In this document: positions 26,079 to 36,587 of the stretch, piece after piece
How the letters are laid out: every line of letters begins with the position of its first letter
How positions within the stretch are numbered: position 1 is the first letter of the stretch
Assembly (NCBI GenBank): GCA_039028795.1
Contig: JBCCHJ010000007.1
Location: 62,001 to 126,000 of the forward strand
Reading direction: 5' to 3'
Origin: Thermohalobaculum sp039028795
GTDB taxonomy: Bacteria > Pseudomonadota > Alphaproteobacteria > Rhodobacterales > Rhodobacteraceae
Length of the DNA stretch: 64,000 nucleotides
Translations under genes and position numbers: made by a program
The notes under the pieces: model-generated
The model's database searches: none
What the model saw: the letters and a program-made list of their open reading frames with translations, nothing else
What the model was told of the DNA's origin: nothing

Positions 26079-26722
26079 GATCGGAAAAGCCTTACTTCTT
26101 GGGTTTCATGCCGCATGGACGCGATATCGGCCAAAACCGCGGACCCGCCCAATTCATCCAGGTGGGCATTGTTTCCCTCTTCGGCGACCTGCTGGCAACA
26201 GGGCAGCAACTCGGCGATGATCCTTTGCCCGTCGGTCTGACCAAGCGGAACAAGACGAATTGCGGCAGAGACCAGATTGGACACGAAAGCCTGAAGAAAC
26301 GTCGCCGTAGTCAGGTGTAGATCGATCCCCGCCTGGCCCGCCGCGGCGCCCAGCGCCACTGGATAAGGCGCATGCCGGCAGTGGTCACTGTTCCAAGCAG
26401 CCTCTGTCACATCGGCAAAGGCCGCACCTTGCGCCTGCGTCTCCAACAATCGTTCCGCCGATGGCGCCAGCGCGGCCGCCAGCTCGGCCAATTCTGCCAA
26501 AGCATCGGGATCGCCTGCTGCCCGCCAGGCATGGGCCAAAAGGATTGCGTCATTCCGGCCGGACCCATGTTGCAGCGCGTCGGCAATCCAAGCCATTGCT
26601 GTGCTGGTGTTGAAAACGGACTCGCTGGACACCGCCCATTCCAGCCCGTGGCTATAGGTGTAGGCCCCTACCGGATAGGCAGGGGACAGCCATGCCATCA
26701 GCCGCAGGGTCTCTGCCGTCAT
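26075..26722 (-). CDS. ureF: Urease accessory protein UreF
   Basis: Forms part of the UreD-UreF-UreG complex that inserts nickel and carbamylates the active-site lysine. The 215-residue protein has the family opening LMAWLSPAYPVGAYTYSHGLEW and the AAGQAGIDLHLTTATFLQAF block. It overlaps the YrhK-like gene upstream and the CMD-family gene downstream by four bases each. Confidence 0.95.
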   Translation of the reverse strand: MTAETLRLMAWLSPAYPVGAYTYSHGLEWAVSSESVFNTSTAMAWIADALQHGSGRNDAILLAHAWRAAGDPDALAELAELAAALAPSAERLLETQAQGAAFADVTEAAWNSDHCRHAPYPVALGAAAGQAGIDLHLTTATFLQAFVSNLVSAAIRLVPLGQTDGQRIIAELLPCCQQVAEEGNNAHLDELGGSAVLADIASMRHETQEVRLFRS

Positions 26723-27015
26723 TCATTCGCGGCCTTTTCGGCCAGTTGGTCGAATTTGCCCATGCGCCAGTACTTAAGCTCGCGCAGCAGCTTCAAGGTT
26801 GGCTTCAGTGCGAAGCAAAAACTGCCAATCACGAATAGCCAAGTCGCCAGATAAGTCGTCGCTTCGTCAAAGAACAGAATCGATCCGATCAGGAACAACA
26901 TCGCGGCCAGGAAATCGACAGCCGTATAGGCCAGTTCGAACAACGCATATGTCCGCGCGTGATCCAGACTTTGATGGTGCGTCCCAGGATTGAAGATCTT
27001 CATCGGATGCCTCAT
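26719..27015 (-). CDS. YrhK-family small membrane protein
   Basis: A 98-residue protein with two membrane helices (about 32-48 and 58-72) separated by FFDEATTYLATWLFVIGS, and a basic tail (RELKYWRMGKFDQLAE). The layout matches the YrhK domain, which has no defined function. It overlaps ureE and ureF by four bases, so it is translated with the urease accessory proteins. A link to nickel or urea movement is only a guess. Confidence 0.75.
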   Translation of the reverse strand: MRHPMKIFNPGTHHQSLDHARTYALFELAYTAVDFLAAMLFLIGSILFFDEATTYLATWLFVIGSFCFALKPTLKLLRELKYWRMGKFDQLAEKAANE

Positions 27016-27518
27016 TCGTGACGGTGCGGGATATGCGCGTTCGGATCTTCGTGCGGGTTATGGGAATGGGAATGCGCGTGGGTCCGGCCATGGCCATAGG
27101 CGCCGCCTTCCGGCCGGAAAGGCTCGGTAACATGGGCGGTCTGCGCCCCCAGCTTCCCCAACATATCCTCCAGCACGTGATCGCGTTGGATCAGCAAGCG
27201 CCCGGCTTCAACCTGGCAGGGCGTGTGCCGGTTGCCGATATGCCAGGCCAGCCGGGCAAGTACCGCCGGGTCGGCCGCGCGGACCTCCAACAGATCCTCC
27301 ACTGCTGCCGTGACCTCGATGTGACGCCCGTCCTCCAACACCAACCGATCGCCATCGTTCAATGAACAGGCCGACGGCAGGTCGATCAAAATCGCCTCGC
27401 CGTCGACACCGTCCACTGTACGCCGCCGCAGGTAACGGTCTTGATAGGACATGCTGACCCGGTCGATCGGCACTGGGTCACCGGCATGTTCGTGCCGGGC
27501 CTCGGCCGCGCGCAGCAT
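27012..27518 (-). CDS. ureE: Urease accessory nickel chaperone UreE
   Basis: Binds nickel and hands it to UreG. The 168-residue protein has the UreE N-domain (SLNDGDRLVLEDGRHIEV), the conserved metal-binding HIGNRH motif, and a histidine-rich C-terminus (HGRTHAHSHSHNPHEDP) for nickel storage. The frame is open upstream, but the ATG at 27518 is chosen because it forms a TAATG junction with the preceding gene and leaves the normal UreE length. It overlaps the YrhK-like gene. Confidence 0.94.
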   Translation of the reverse strand: MLRAAEARHEHAGDPVPIDRVSMSYQDRYLRRRTVDGVDGEAILIDLPSACSLNDGDRLVLEDGRHIEVTAAVEDLLEVRAADPAVLARLAWHIGNRHTPCQVEAGRLLIQRDHVLEDMLGKLGAQTAHVTEPFRPEGGAYGHGRTHAHSHSHNPHEDPNAHIPHRHE

Positions 27519-28123
27519 TACCTGGCCACCGCCTCGATTGACCGGGGCACATAGTAATCCGTCAACCAGTCCTTGCGCGAGCCATAGCCGGAATAGAAGG
27601 AAAACCCCATCTCTGGCATGTAGTGCATCTGGCCGACCAAGTCGGTGCCGTCGGCAAAATCTGTGATCATGGTGACCAGGAAGCTTTTGTAGGTGCACTT
27701 TCCGATGGTCAGTGTCGTCTCGGGACCCACGCTCATGGTTTTGCGTTCGATTTCATCGGGTTTGCCCTGTCTGGACAGCGTGACTTCGCCGTTCCACGTC
27801 ACGCCTTCGGCGGGCACCGGCAATTGATCCAAGGGGACTGCATGGTTGAACCGAGATTCGGTGGCCGGTTCCTCTTCACCAAACTTTAGGTTGCCGTCCC
27901 TGGTCAGGTAGACGCCTAAGACGGACTCGACCCAATAGCCTTCTTCTTCTTCGATGTCGTAATCCTCGCGGATCAAACCATTCGGTCGTCGTTTATAATA
28001 CCCAACGCCGCCAGCACGGTCCTCGATCTTGATCCCGCTGTCCAAATCGGCGGGAACCGGGCAGGCAGCGTAAGCTACAGTCGCGCATGCTGCCAGCAAG
28101 GCGGCAATCAAAGCGGTTTTCAT
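27518..28123 (-). CDS. Exported protein of unknown function within the urease operon
   Basis: Not recognised. A 201-residue product with a clear signal peptide (MKTALIAALLAACATVAYA) and a mature part with many acidic and tyrosine residues (REDYDIEEEEGYWVESVLGV) and two later cysteine-containing beta-like segments. AGGAG seven bases upstream supports the ATG at 28123. It lies 27 bases after ureC and ends in a TAATG junction with ureE, so it is part of the operon. A periplasmic role, for example in nickel or urea handling, would fit the place but is not shown. Confidence 0.7.
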   Translation of the reverse strand: MKTALIAALLAACATVAYAACPVPADLDSGIKIEDRAGGVGYYKRRPNGLIREDYDIEEEEGYWVESVLGVYLTRDGNLKFGEEEPATESRFNHAVPLDQLPVPAEGVTWNGEVTLSRQGKPDEIERKTMSVGPETTLTIGKCTYKSFLVTMITDFADGTDLVGQMHYMPEMGFSFYSGYGSRKDWLTDYYVPRSIEAVAR

Positions 28124-28150
28124 CGTCACACTCCTAAAAACCATGAGAGC

Positions 28151-29860
<1,710 letters not shown>

Positions 29861-29887
29861 TTACTTGCTCCTAGTCCTTTCCATTGT

Positions 29888-30466
29888 TCACGAACTTACT
29901 GCCTTTCGGCCTTTTGACGTAATCGCCCAAAGTATATTTCCTTTCCGACCAACTGCCTTCCTTACAAAGTCGCCATCATGTAGTTCTTCCAGCATCAATC
30001 GAACGCTAAATTCACGAGGAATGCTGGCATCTTTCCTGATTCCAGAAACTGATCGCAGCGTGTATTTATTACTGTTCAGAATTGCCGAAAGAATTTGCTT
30101 CTGACTTTGATCAAGCTTTTCGATTTCATTTGCTTCTCTTCTAGTCGGTGCTGTGTCGATGTCATCAGGTTCAGTTTGACCTTCGACAATCGCAGATACT
30201 GTCTCTTCCAACTCACGAAGGTGAACTTCAAAGCCAGTGGATGAAATGCTGATCGATGCTAAGAATGAGCGTGCCCAAGGCAATATAGCGATCGCGAGCA
30301 ATGCAATGTGCTTCCAATCAATTTCATATTTTTGCCAGGATAGGTCCATCCAAATCAGACCAATAGCAACGACAGATATCAGCACACTCGGCACCCAATT
30401 CCATACACGCAGCGAAAATAAAAATTTCCAAAACCTCATGGTGAATACTTCAGAAAAGGCTCCCAT
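29888..30466 (-). CDS. Membrane-anchored winged-helix-like protein inserted between ureB and ureC
   Basis: Not recognised as a family. The 192-residue product has two membrane helices (about 21-40 and 49-68), an acidic middle with TEPDDIDTAP, and a C-terminal domain (about 120-190) that reads as a winged helix: DQSQKQILSAILNSNKYTLR, then a short strand pair and ITSKGRK. The gene and its upstream spacer are visibly AT-richer than the urease genes. AAGGAG eight bases before the ATG gives a strong start, and the AT-rich leader could carry its own promoter. It may be a late insertion into the operon. It might sense a membrane signal or bind DNA. Confidence 0.65.
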   Translation of the reverse strand: MGAFSEVFTMRFWKFLFSLRVWNWVPSVLISVVAIGLIWMDLSWQKYEIDWKHIALLAIAILPWARSFLASISISSTGFEVHLRELEETVSAIVEGQTEPDDIDTAPTRREANEIEKLDQSQKQILSAILNSNKYTLRSVSGIRKDASIPREFSVRLMLEELHDGDFVRKAVGRKGNILWAITSKGRKAVSS

Positions 30467-30514
30467 TTTATTAACTCCTTGATAAATTATGTTATCTTAT
30501 CGGAATTTGACTGA

Positions 30515-30820
30515 TTACAAATCCCCCATCACGGCCTGGTTGAACCCAAATACGCGTCGGGCACCGGACAGCGTGATCAGTGTGACCTCGCGTGACTGGC
30601 CGGGTTCGAACCGGACGGCGGTGCCAGCGGCGATGTCCAAACGCATTCCCCTGGCGGCCGCTCGATCAAAGTCCAGGCCCGAATTCGTTTCAGCAAAGTG
30701 GTAGTGCGAGCCGACCTGCACCGGCCGGTCGCCGGTATTGGCGACCATCAGCGTGATCGCCTCTCGCCCCTCGTTCAAGGTGATGTCGTCGGCGGCGGTT
30801 ATGACTTCTCCGGGGATCAC
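30515..30820 (-). CDS. ureB: Urease beta subunit
   Basis: A structural subunit of the (alpha-beta-gamma)3 urease. The 101-residue protein has the family start MIPGEVI and the blocks DRPVQVGSHYHFAETN and FDRAAARGMRLDI. It is separated from ureC by the AT-rich membrane-protein gene and from ureA by a small membrane-protein gene. Confidence 0.96.
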   Translation of the reverse strand: MIPGEVITAADDITLNEGREAITLMVANTGDRPVQVGSHYHFAETNSGLDFDRAAARGMRLDIAAGTAVRFEPGQSREVTLITLSGARRVFGFNQAVMGDL

Positions 30821-30872
30821 GATTGCCTCCTGATCAGGGATGGGTTGGCACCCATCCTACGAACTCTCGGGA

Positions 30873-31160
30873 TCATTGGGCGGCCTCTTTCCGGTTTTTG
30901 TTCGCATGAATGGCCGAACCAGGCGCAATCAGCAGCATCAGCTTCCAAGCGTTGAAGCCCCGATCAAACGCAGATCCTGCCTCTTCGACGCCCAGGGCGC
31001 CGAAGATCTGCGCCCCGACCCATACTGCCCCGGCGCCCAGGGCCAGAGTGACGACCGAGGCGATCAGCACCGCGTGGCGCGCGGGCAGGCGCGGCACCAG
31101 CACCTGCGGCACCACCGCGCCAATCAAGATTGTCAGCACGATAAAGACGACCAAGACCAT
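30873..31160 (-). CDS. Small membrane protein between ureA and ureB
   Basis: A 95-residue protein with two clear N-terminal membrane helices (about 2-20 and 30-53) and a third weaker segment near 70-82 (AWKLMLLIAPGSAI). No family recognised. It starts three bases after the ureA stop codon, so it is co-translated with the structural subunits. Small membrane genes at this site occur in other alphaproteobacterial urease operons, as far as I recall. Confidence 0.7.
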   Translation of the reverse strand: MVLVVFIVLTILIGAVVPQVLVPRLPARHAVLIASVVTLALGAGAVWVGAQIFGALGVEEAGSAFDRGFNAWKLMLLIAPGSAIHANKNRKEAAQ

Positions 31161-31163
31161 GGG

Positions 31164-31466
31164 TTACCGGATGGGCTGGTGCACGGTGACCAGCTTCGTC
31201 CCGTCGGGAAACGTCGCTTCGACCTGCACATCTTGGATCATCTCGGCGACGCCCTCCATGCATTGGTCCCGGGTCACGACATGGGCGCCGGCCTCCATGA
31301 GATCGGCGACCGACTTGCCATCCCGGGCGCCCTCAACGACGAAATCTGTGATCAATGATATGGCCTCGGGATGGTTCAGTCTAACCCCCCTTTCCAGGCG
31401 CCTGCGGGCCACCATGGCGGCCAGGCTGACCAGCAGTTTATCCTTTTCCCTGGGGGTTAGTTGCAT
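31164..31466 (-). CDS. ureA: Urease gamma subunit
   Basis: The smallest structural subunit of urease. The 100-residue protein begins MQLTPREKDKLL and contains the family blocks GVRLNHPEAISLI and VPEMIxDVQVEATFPDGTKL-like sequence (AEMIQDVQVEATFPDG). It lies directly after ureD. Confidence 0.97.
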   Translation of the reverse strand: MQLTPREKDKLLVSLAAMVARRRLERGVRLNHPEAISLITDFVVEGARDGKSVADLMEAGAHVVTRDQCMEGVAEMIQDVQVEATFPDGTKLVTVHQPIR

Positions 31467-31468
31467 GG

Positions 31469-32350
31469 CTACATCTTCCAGACAGTTGGCAGGGGCGCGC
31501 CCCTGAGAAGTTCTACGATCGGGATCAGAGCTGTCCGGAGTGCAAAGCCATCCATCGCAACGATCCGGGCGACCAGTACGCCCGGGCGAACTATGCTGGC
31601 GCCTGCGTGGTCAGGCAAGACATACCGCAACGCCGATAAGTGCCGATCCGCTGTTTCGGCAACCAGAAGTATCGTTGCCATCGCCCCGGCTCCGGCCAAA
31701 ACCGCAGGCCGATTGATCAGTTCGACGCCCGGCCCTTTCAGACGCAGGCTGTCCGCGAACACCAAGCGCCCGTTCTGCCGAATGCGCCATGTGTCGCTGA
31801 AAAAAATATGGTTCAGCCGCTCACCCATCGCCTTTCGGCCCAGAACCAGGGGCTCGACAGCCAGAAGCGTGGACTGATCACTCAGCTCGACATCCAGCTT
31901 TCGCGACAGGCTGCAGCCGTCGAAAAGAATTGTTTCCTGCGGCAGCCAATCGATCCTGGCCGTTTGCTGAGCCGTTAAATGCGTAAGGATCTGCCCAGTT
32001 TGCCCAGGCTGTGCGCGATAGGCCCGCTCGGCCGTTTGGGTGGCCAAGCTGAGGCATCCGCCCGCTTCAGCCTCAATACGGTAGGCAAATTCATCGCCGC
32101 CGGTGACACCGCCTGCGGTGTTCAGCAAAACCGCCTGCAGGTCATGCCCGCTTGTTTTGGGAAACAACGCCTTCGCAGAACCTTGCTGACGAAAGCGCTG
32201 TAAAACGGTGCGGTCAGCACGAGGACGTGCGGTTAGATCAACTCTACCAATCGCCCGTGGTTGCGGTGTGACACGCTGATGTTCCGAAACGGCTGGTTGC
32301 GCCACAGCAATACGCCCTTGTTGCACTGGCGGCAAATGGTGCACAAACAA
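31469..32350 (-). CDS. ureD: Urease accessory protein UreD
   Basis: A scaffold that holds apo-urease during nickel insertion with UreF and UreG. The 293-residue protein has the blocks GRVDLTARPRADRTVL, LLNTAGGVTGGDEF, QTAERAYRA and LPQETILFDG. It is the first gene of the operon. The start is uncertain: the drawn TTG has little ribosome-site support, and a GTG at about 32305 with AAGGG upstream is a good alternative that keeps all conserved residues. No urea ABC transporter genes occur in the window. Confidence 0.93.
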   Translation of the reverse strand: MFVHHLPPVQQGRIAVAQPAVSEHQRVTPQPRAIGRVDLTARPRADRTVLQRFRQQGSAKALFPKTSGHDLQAVLLNTAGGVTGGDEFAYRIEAEAGGCLSLATQTAERAYRAQPGQTGQILTHLTAQQTARIDWLPQETILFDGCSLSRKLDVELSDQSTLLAVEPLVLGRKAMGERLNHIFFSDTWRIRQNGRLVFADSLRLKGPGVELINRPAVLAGAGAMATILLVAETADRHLSALRYVLPDHAGASIVRPGVLVARIVAMDGFALRTALIPIVELLRGAPLPTVWKM

Positions 32351-32509
32351 CAGGCAATAACAACTGATATCGAGACCGTGAGTATCAGATTTTCAGAGTC
32401 CGATTAAAAAATAGGCAAGCGCTCTCGACTTCGCTCTCATCTGGGTCAGAAAAACGCCCGACTCGCGGAACGCAAAGACGGATCAGACCGAGAGGATTGC
32501 GTTAGAGAC

Positions 32510-32779
32510 TTAGATTCCAAATTCGCCCTGGACCGGGTCCTCAGACGACTCATTCATCAACTCGGCCAGCTTGCGCTCGGCATGACGGGCGCGGTTGAAG
32601 TGCATCAGACTGTCATTCATCGCCTGAGCGAGATTGGCCTCGAGCTGGGCAATGCGAATTCGTGCCCGGCGTAGTTCGGACAGCGCTGAGATCTCAGCAT
32701 CTGGAACTGCACGGTGAAGTGACCGGCTAAGATGCGGGGTCAATTCAATGATGGTCGCGCTCATCGGTGCTTCTGCCAT
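32510..32779 (-). CDS. Small coiled-coil protein of unknown function
   Basis: An 89-residue protein with a long heptad-like helix (about 30-75: ELRRARIRIAQLEANLAQAM and HAERKLAELMNE) and an acidic tail. No family recognised. The start is ambiguous, with Met1 or Met6. It lies back to back with the photolyase gene, with the RpoE-type promoter in the spacer, and its own upstream sequence is AT-rich. Confidence 0.55.
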   Translation of the reverse strand: MAEAPMSATIIELTPHLSRSLHRAVPDAEISALSELRRARIRIAQLEANLAQAMNDSLMHFNRARHAERKLAELMNESSEDPVQGEFGI

Positions 32780-32844
32780 GAAACTCGACTGGTCGTCCCG
32801 TTGTTAAACATAATTATTAATTTTCTGTTTCCAATGCGTTCGAC

Positions 32845-32874
32845 TGATCCAATTCCCTGGGCATTGCGTAAGGA
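32845..32874 (+). promoter_or_regulatory. RpoE (ECF11)-type promoter upstream of the photolyase gene
   Basis: TGATCC, exactly 18 bases, then TAAGGA. This fits the Rhodobacter sphaeroides RpoE promoter pattern (TGATCC-N18-TAAG). It ends 25 bases before the photolyase start. A near-identical element with the same spacing stands before the chrR-like gene. Confidence 0.7.
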
Positions 32875-32898
32875 TCATAAAGGAAACGATCCCCGATA

Positions 32899-34341
32899 AT
32901 GGCCGACGCAATCCCGCCTCAAACCCCAACAGTTCTGTGGCTTCGTCGAGATCTCCGCCTCGCGGATCATCCCGGCTGGATAAAGGCTTTGGAGTCTGGT
33001 GGCCCAGTGGTCCCAGTCTTTATTTTGGATCCAGTGATCGAAGACACCTACGGCGCTGCCCCGAAATGGCGGCTGGGCGAAAGTCTGCGGATGCTGGCCA
33101 GTGATTTAAAGGCGCGAGGCAGCCGTCTGATTCTGCGCCGAGGATCGGCAAATAAGGTCTTGCAAGATCTGATTGCCGAGACCGGTGCACGCCGCGTTGT
33201 CTGGTCCCGGGTTTATGATCCTGAGGGCATCGCCCGCGACAAAGCGATCAAGGCGGAGTTGACGGCGCAAGGGGTCGAGGCACACAGCGTCAATTCCAGC
33301 TTGCTGTTCGAGCCCTGGACGGTCGAGACCAAAACCGGCGGGCTCTACCGGGTTTACACACCTTTCTGGAAAGCGGTGCGAGATGTGCCGGTAAGGTCTT
33401 TGATCCCTGAGCCTGGCGATTTGCGAGCGCCAGAGACCTGGCCAACCAGCGATGCCTTGGACGACTGGGGCTTGGGCGACGCGATGCGGCGCGGTGCAGC
33501 CGTCGTGGCCCGGCACGCCCATGTCGGTGAAACCAAAGCCAAGGCCCGGCTGGATGCGTTCATCGCGACCAGGATCGCGAGATACAAATCGGAACGCGAC
33601 TTTCCATCACGGCATGCCGTGTCCGGGCTTTCGGAAAACCTGACCTATGGCGAGATTTCTCCGCATCAGCTTTGGCATGCGGGATGGCATGCCATGGAGA
33701 CGCTTTCCGGTGCCGGACTTGAGGCCGAGCATTTCCTGAAGGAAGTTGCCTGGCGCGAGTTCGCCTATCACCTGATGTATCACACGCCCCACATTACATC
33801 CGGCAACTGGCGGACAGAGTGGGACGCCTTCCCATGGAGTGATGACAATGATGACGCCGAAGCCTGGCGGCGTGGCATGACGGGTATTGAGATGGTCGAT
33901 GCCGCCATGCGCGAGATGTATGTGACAGGCACCATGCACAACCGCACGCGGATGCTGGTGGCAAGTTTCTTGACGAAGCATCTGATGACCCATTGGCAGG
34001 TGGGCGAGGCCTGGTTCCGCGATTGCCTGATCGACTGGGATCCAGCCGCGAACGCGATGGGCTGGCAGTGGACTGCCGGATCAGGACCCGATGCGGCGCC
34101 CTATTTCCGGGTCTACAACCCCGACACGCAGGCCGAAAAGTTCGATCCGGACCATGGCTATCGCGACCGTTTCCTGGCCGAAGGCCGGTCCAATCCGCAT
34201 GAAGATGCCCTGGCCTTCTTTGAAGCCGCGCCTCTGTCATGGGGGCTAAGTGTAAGTCAGCCCTACCCAAATCCGATCATCGGACTAGCTGAGGGTCGGG
34301 AGAGGGCACTGAGCGCGTATTCAAACCGCGTCGCTGCCTAA
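32899..34341 (+). CDS. phrB: Deoxyribodipyrimidine photolyase
   Basis: Repairs UV pyrimidine dimers in DNA using light and reduced FAD. The 480-residue protein has the N-terminal antenna-binding domain (TVLWLRRDLRLADHPG) and a C-terminal FAD domain with YGEISPHQLW, WREFAYHL, GMTGIEMVDAAMREM, TGTMHNRTRMLVASFL and the WDPAANAMGWQW block. The length is standard for class I CPD photolyase. It is preceded by an RpoE-type promoter and followed 22 bases on by an FAD oxidoreductase gene; photolyase is a known member of the singlet-oxygen regulon of Rhodobacter. Confidence 0.96.
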   Translation: MADAIPPQTPTVLWLRRDLRLADHPGWIKALESGGPVVPVFILDPVIEDTYGAAPKWRLGESLRMLASDLKARGSRLILRRGSANKVLQDLIAETGARRVVWSRVYDPEGIARDKAIKAELTAQGVEAHSVNSSLLFEPWTVETKTGGLYRVYTPFWKAVRDVPVRSLIPEPGDLRAPETWPTSDALDDWGLGDAMRRGAAVVARHAHVGETKAKARLDAFIATRIARYKSERDFPSRHAVSGLSENLTYGEISPHQLWHAGWHAMETLSGAGLEAEHFLKEVAWREFAYHLMYHTPHITSGNWRTEWDAFPWSDDNDDAEAWRRGMTGIEMVDAAMREMYVTGTMHNRTRMLVASFLTKHLMTHWQVGEAWFRDCLIDWDPAANAMGWQWTAGSGPDAAPYFRVYNPDTQAEKFDPDHGYRDRFLAEGRSNPHEDALAFFEAAPLSWGLSVSQPYPNPIIGLAEGRERALSAYSNRVAA

Positions 34342-34363
34342 GAAGAGCAAGAGAGGGTCCTTC

Positions 34364-35680
34364 ATGAAGATTGCAGTCGTCGGCGCAGGCATATCCGGCC
34401 TGGGGGCAGCCCTGGCGCTGAAGGATCAGCATGATGTGCGCGTCTTCGAACGGGACACCAGGATCGGCGGGCATGCCCATACGGTGGATGTGGACTACGC
34501 AGACGGTGCTCAGTGGGTGGATACCGGGTTCATCGTCTACAACTACCGGAACTATCCGAATCTGACCTCGTTGTTCGAGCACCTGGATGTGCCGACCCGT
34601 TGGTCCGACATGTCCTTTGGGTTTTCCCTGAACCAAGGTGCCTGTGAATACGCCTGTGATAACCTTTCGACCATCTTTGCCCAACGCTGGCGGGCGGCAG
34701 ACCCGAGGTTCCTGCGCACCTTTGCCGACATTATCCGCTTCACAAGAATCGCGCCTAAGGACTTGGCCGAAGGCCATTTGGCGGGGCTGTCGCTGGCGGG
34801 TTGGCTGGACTATCGCAGGTTTTCTCGCTGGTTCCGGGAACGCTTCCTCCTGCCCATGGGTGGGGCAATCTGGTCGACCAATCTGAGCGACATGCTGGAC
34901 TTTCCGGCAGAAAGCTTTGTCCGGTTCTTTGTGAACCATGATCTGATGACAGGTTTGGATCCGGCCCAGCGTTGGCGAACGGTCGACGGCGGCTCGCGTG
35001 AATATGTAACGCGCCTGACCGCAGCTTTGGGCCCACGTGTTATCGTGGGACAAGGTGTGGCTGCTGTAGACCAATCAGGCGTCCGCCCAGTTTTAAAGTT
35101 CGAGGATGGATCGGAAGACAGTTTCGATCAGGTCATCATGGCCGTGCATGGCCCTGTGGCGCGCCGCCTACTTCAAGGCCAGGATGCCGATCAACATAGC
35201 ATCCTGTCGGGCTTCCAGACTTCTTCGAACCGAGTGCTGCTGCATTCGGATCCGGCCTTGATGCCAAAGCGTCGGTCGGTTTGGTCGTCCTGGAACTTCC
35301 TATCCAACGGTATGGCAGTGGACGCTGGGCGACCGGCACAAGTCAGTTATTGGATGAACAGGTTGCAGGGCATACCGGAAGATCGCGAGCTGTTTATCAG
35401 CCTGAACCCGGCGACCGAGCCAGACCCGGCACTGATCCACGGCGAATATTCTTATGATCACCCACTCTTCGATTCGGCTGCATTCCATGGGCAGAAGGGC
35501 ATCGATCTTATCCAAGGCCGCCGCGGCATATGGTTTGCGGGCGCTTGGCTGGGCTGGGGCTTTCATGAAGACGGCCTGACGGCCGGCCTCCGTGTCGCCG
35601 ATGCCCTGGGCGGGCGGCCTGGTTGGGTCAAGAACACCGGTGCGTCCTTGGCGACGCCAGTGCCGCATGCGGCAGAGTAA
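34364..35680 (+). CDS. FAD-dependent oxidoreductase (amine-oxidase fold), fatty-acid modification cluster
   Basis: A 438-residue flavoprotein with the N-terminal dinucleotide motif VVGAGISGLGAALAL, the RIGGHAHTVDVD continuation and a C-terminal FAD loop (GIWFAGAWLGWGFHEDG). Proteins of this type are found beside DUF1365 and CFA-type methyltransferase genes. I recall that a flavin protein of such a set (UfaD in R. sphaeroides) oxidises a methylated fatty acyl chain on the way to furan fatty acids; equivalence here is inference. GAGAGGG lies upstream of the ATG. Probably co-transcribed with the photolyase gene and the following two genes. Confidence 0.88.
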   Translation: MKIAVVGAGISGLGAALALKDQHDVRVFERDTRIGGHAHTVDVDYADGAQWVDTGFIVYNYRNYPNLTSLFEHLDVPTRWSDMSFGFSLNQGACEYACDNLSTIFAQRWRAADPRFLRTFADIIRFTRIAPKDLAEGHLAGLSLAGWLDYRRFSRWFRERFLLPMGGAIWSTNLSDMLDFPAESFVRFFVNHDLMTGLDPAQRWRTVDGGSREYVTRLTAALGPRVIVGQGVAAVDQSGVRPVLKFEDGSEDSFDQVIMAVHGPVARRLLQGQDADQHSILSGFQTSSNRVLLHSDPALMPKRRSVWSSWNFLSNGMAVDAGRPAQVSYWMNRLQGIPEDRELFISLNPATEPDPALIHGEYSYDHPLFDSAAFHGQKGIDLIQGRRGIWFAGAWLGWGFHEDGLTAGLRVADALGGRPGWVKNTGASLATPVPHAAE

Positions 35681-35704
35681 TTCAGATCCCGGCACGCCGG
35701 GGAC

Positions 35705-35725
35705 GGGTGGACCGGGGGTCCACCC
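35705..35725 (+). repeat. Perfect 9-bp hairpin between the FAD oxidoreductase and DUF1365 genes
   Basis: GGGTGGACC-GGG-GGTCCACCC lies 25 bases after the oxidoreductase stop codon and 26 bases before the preferred DUF1365 start. There is no T tract. It may adjust relative expression inside the operon. Confidence 0.45.
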
Positions 35726-35750
35726 GACGAATTCCAGGGGCAGGCCCGGG

Positions 35751-36587
35751 GTGATCCCCCGGCCAACGGACATACGGCCGTGCCTCTACCAAGGCCACGT
35801 GATGCACATGCGCGTCACACCATTCCGGCACCAGTTCCGGTATCGCGTGTTCACGATGCTGCTGGACGTCGATCGGATTGCCGAAGATATTGGCCGCTTG
35901 CGGCTGTTGGCCTTAGACCGGTTTGGCCTGTTGGCCTTCCATCACCGCGATCACGGACCCAGGGACGGCAGCGATCTGCGGACTTGGGTGGAAAGTCAAT
36001 TGGCGGCCGCGGAACGCCCGAAGCCTGCGCGGATCTTCCTTCTGAGTTTCCCGCGTATCCTTGGCTACGTCTTCAACCCGCTGTCCGTTTATTTCTGTCT
36101 GGATGCGAACGGCCAGATGGAAAGCGTGATCTACGAGGTTAAGAACACCTTTGGGGATCAGCACCCTTATGTGGTCGGTATCGGCCGGGATGAGAGCCGC
36201 GCGCAGCACCGTGTCGAAAAGGAGTTCTTTGTCTCTCCCTTCATCGGCATGGATCAGACCTATGGCTTCAGCATCCGCCCGCCAGAAGACCGGCTTTCAC
36301 TGACAATCCGGCAGCATGACGACACAGGGCTTTGGCTGATCGCTACCCAGACCGGTCAGCGCCGCCCGCTGAACGATCTCAATCTCTTGAAGCAGTGGCT
36401 GGTCCACCCGATGATGAACCTGAAAATTATGGGTGCAATCCATTGGCAGGCGCTTAAGCTGTGGATCAAAGGGGCGAAATTTCACCCCTACACTGGCCCG
36501 TACCCTGACCCTGACGCTACGTCACCAAGCATAGGCCAGCGACTGAGCGGAATCTTTCGCTGGAAACATCAAGAGGTATCTGAGTAA
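35751..36587 (+). CDS. DUF1365 family protein
   Basis: About 278 residues. The family opening LYQGHVMHMRVTPFRHQFRY is complete, followed by ILGYVFNPLSVYFC, YEVKNTFGDQHPY and the KEFFVSPFIGMD block. The biochemical role is unknown; the gene nearly always lies between an FAD oxidoreductase and a CFA-type methyltransferase, as here, which points to lipid modification. The family start requires sequence before the ATG codons at 35802 and 35808, so the GTG at 35751 is preferred; the frame is open back to 35592. It ends in a TAATG overlap with the methyltransferase gene. Confidence 0.88.
   Translation: MIPRPTDIRPCLYQGHVMHMRVTPFRHQFRYRVFTMLLDVDRIAEDIGRLRLLALDRFGLLAFHHRDHGPRDGSDLRTWVESQLAAAERPKPARIFLLSFPRILGYVFNPLSVYFCLDANGQMESVIYEVKNTFGDQHPYVVGIGRDESRAQHRVEKEFFVSPFIGMDQTYGFSIRPPEDRLSLTIRQHDDTGLWLIATQTGQRRPLNDLNLLKQWLVHPMMNLKIMGAIHWQALKLWIKGAKFHPYTGPYPDPDATSPSIGQRLSGIFRWKHQEVSE

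Noticed and set aside
32440..32480. A third RpoE-type promoter from the GGATCA near 32471
   Set aside because: At 18-base spacing the -10 would read TCGGGC, which does not fit TAA.
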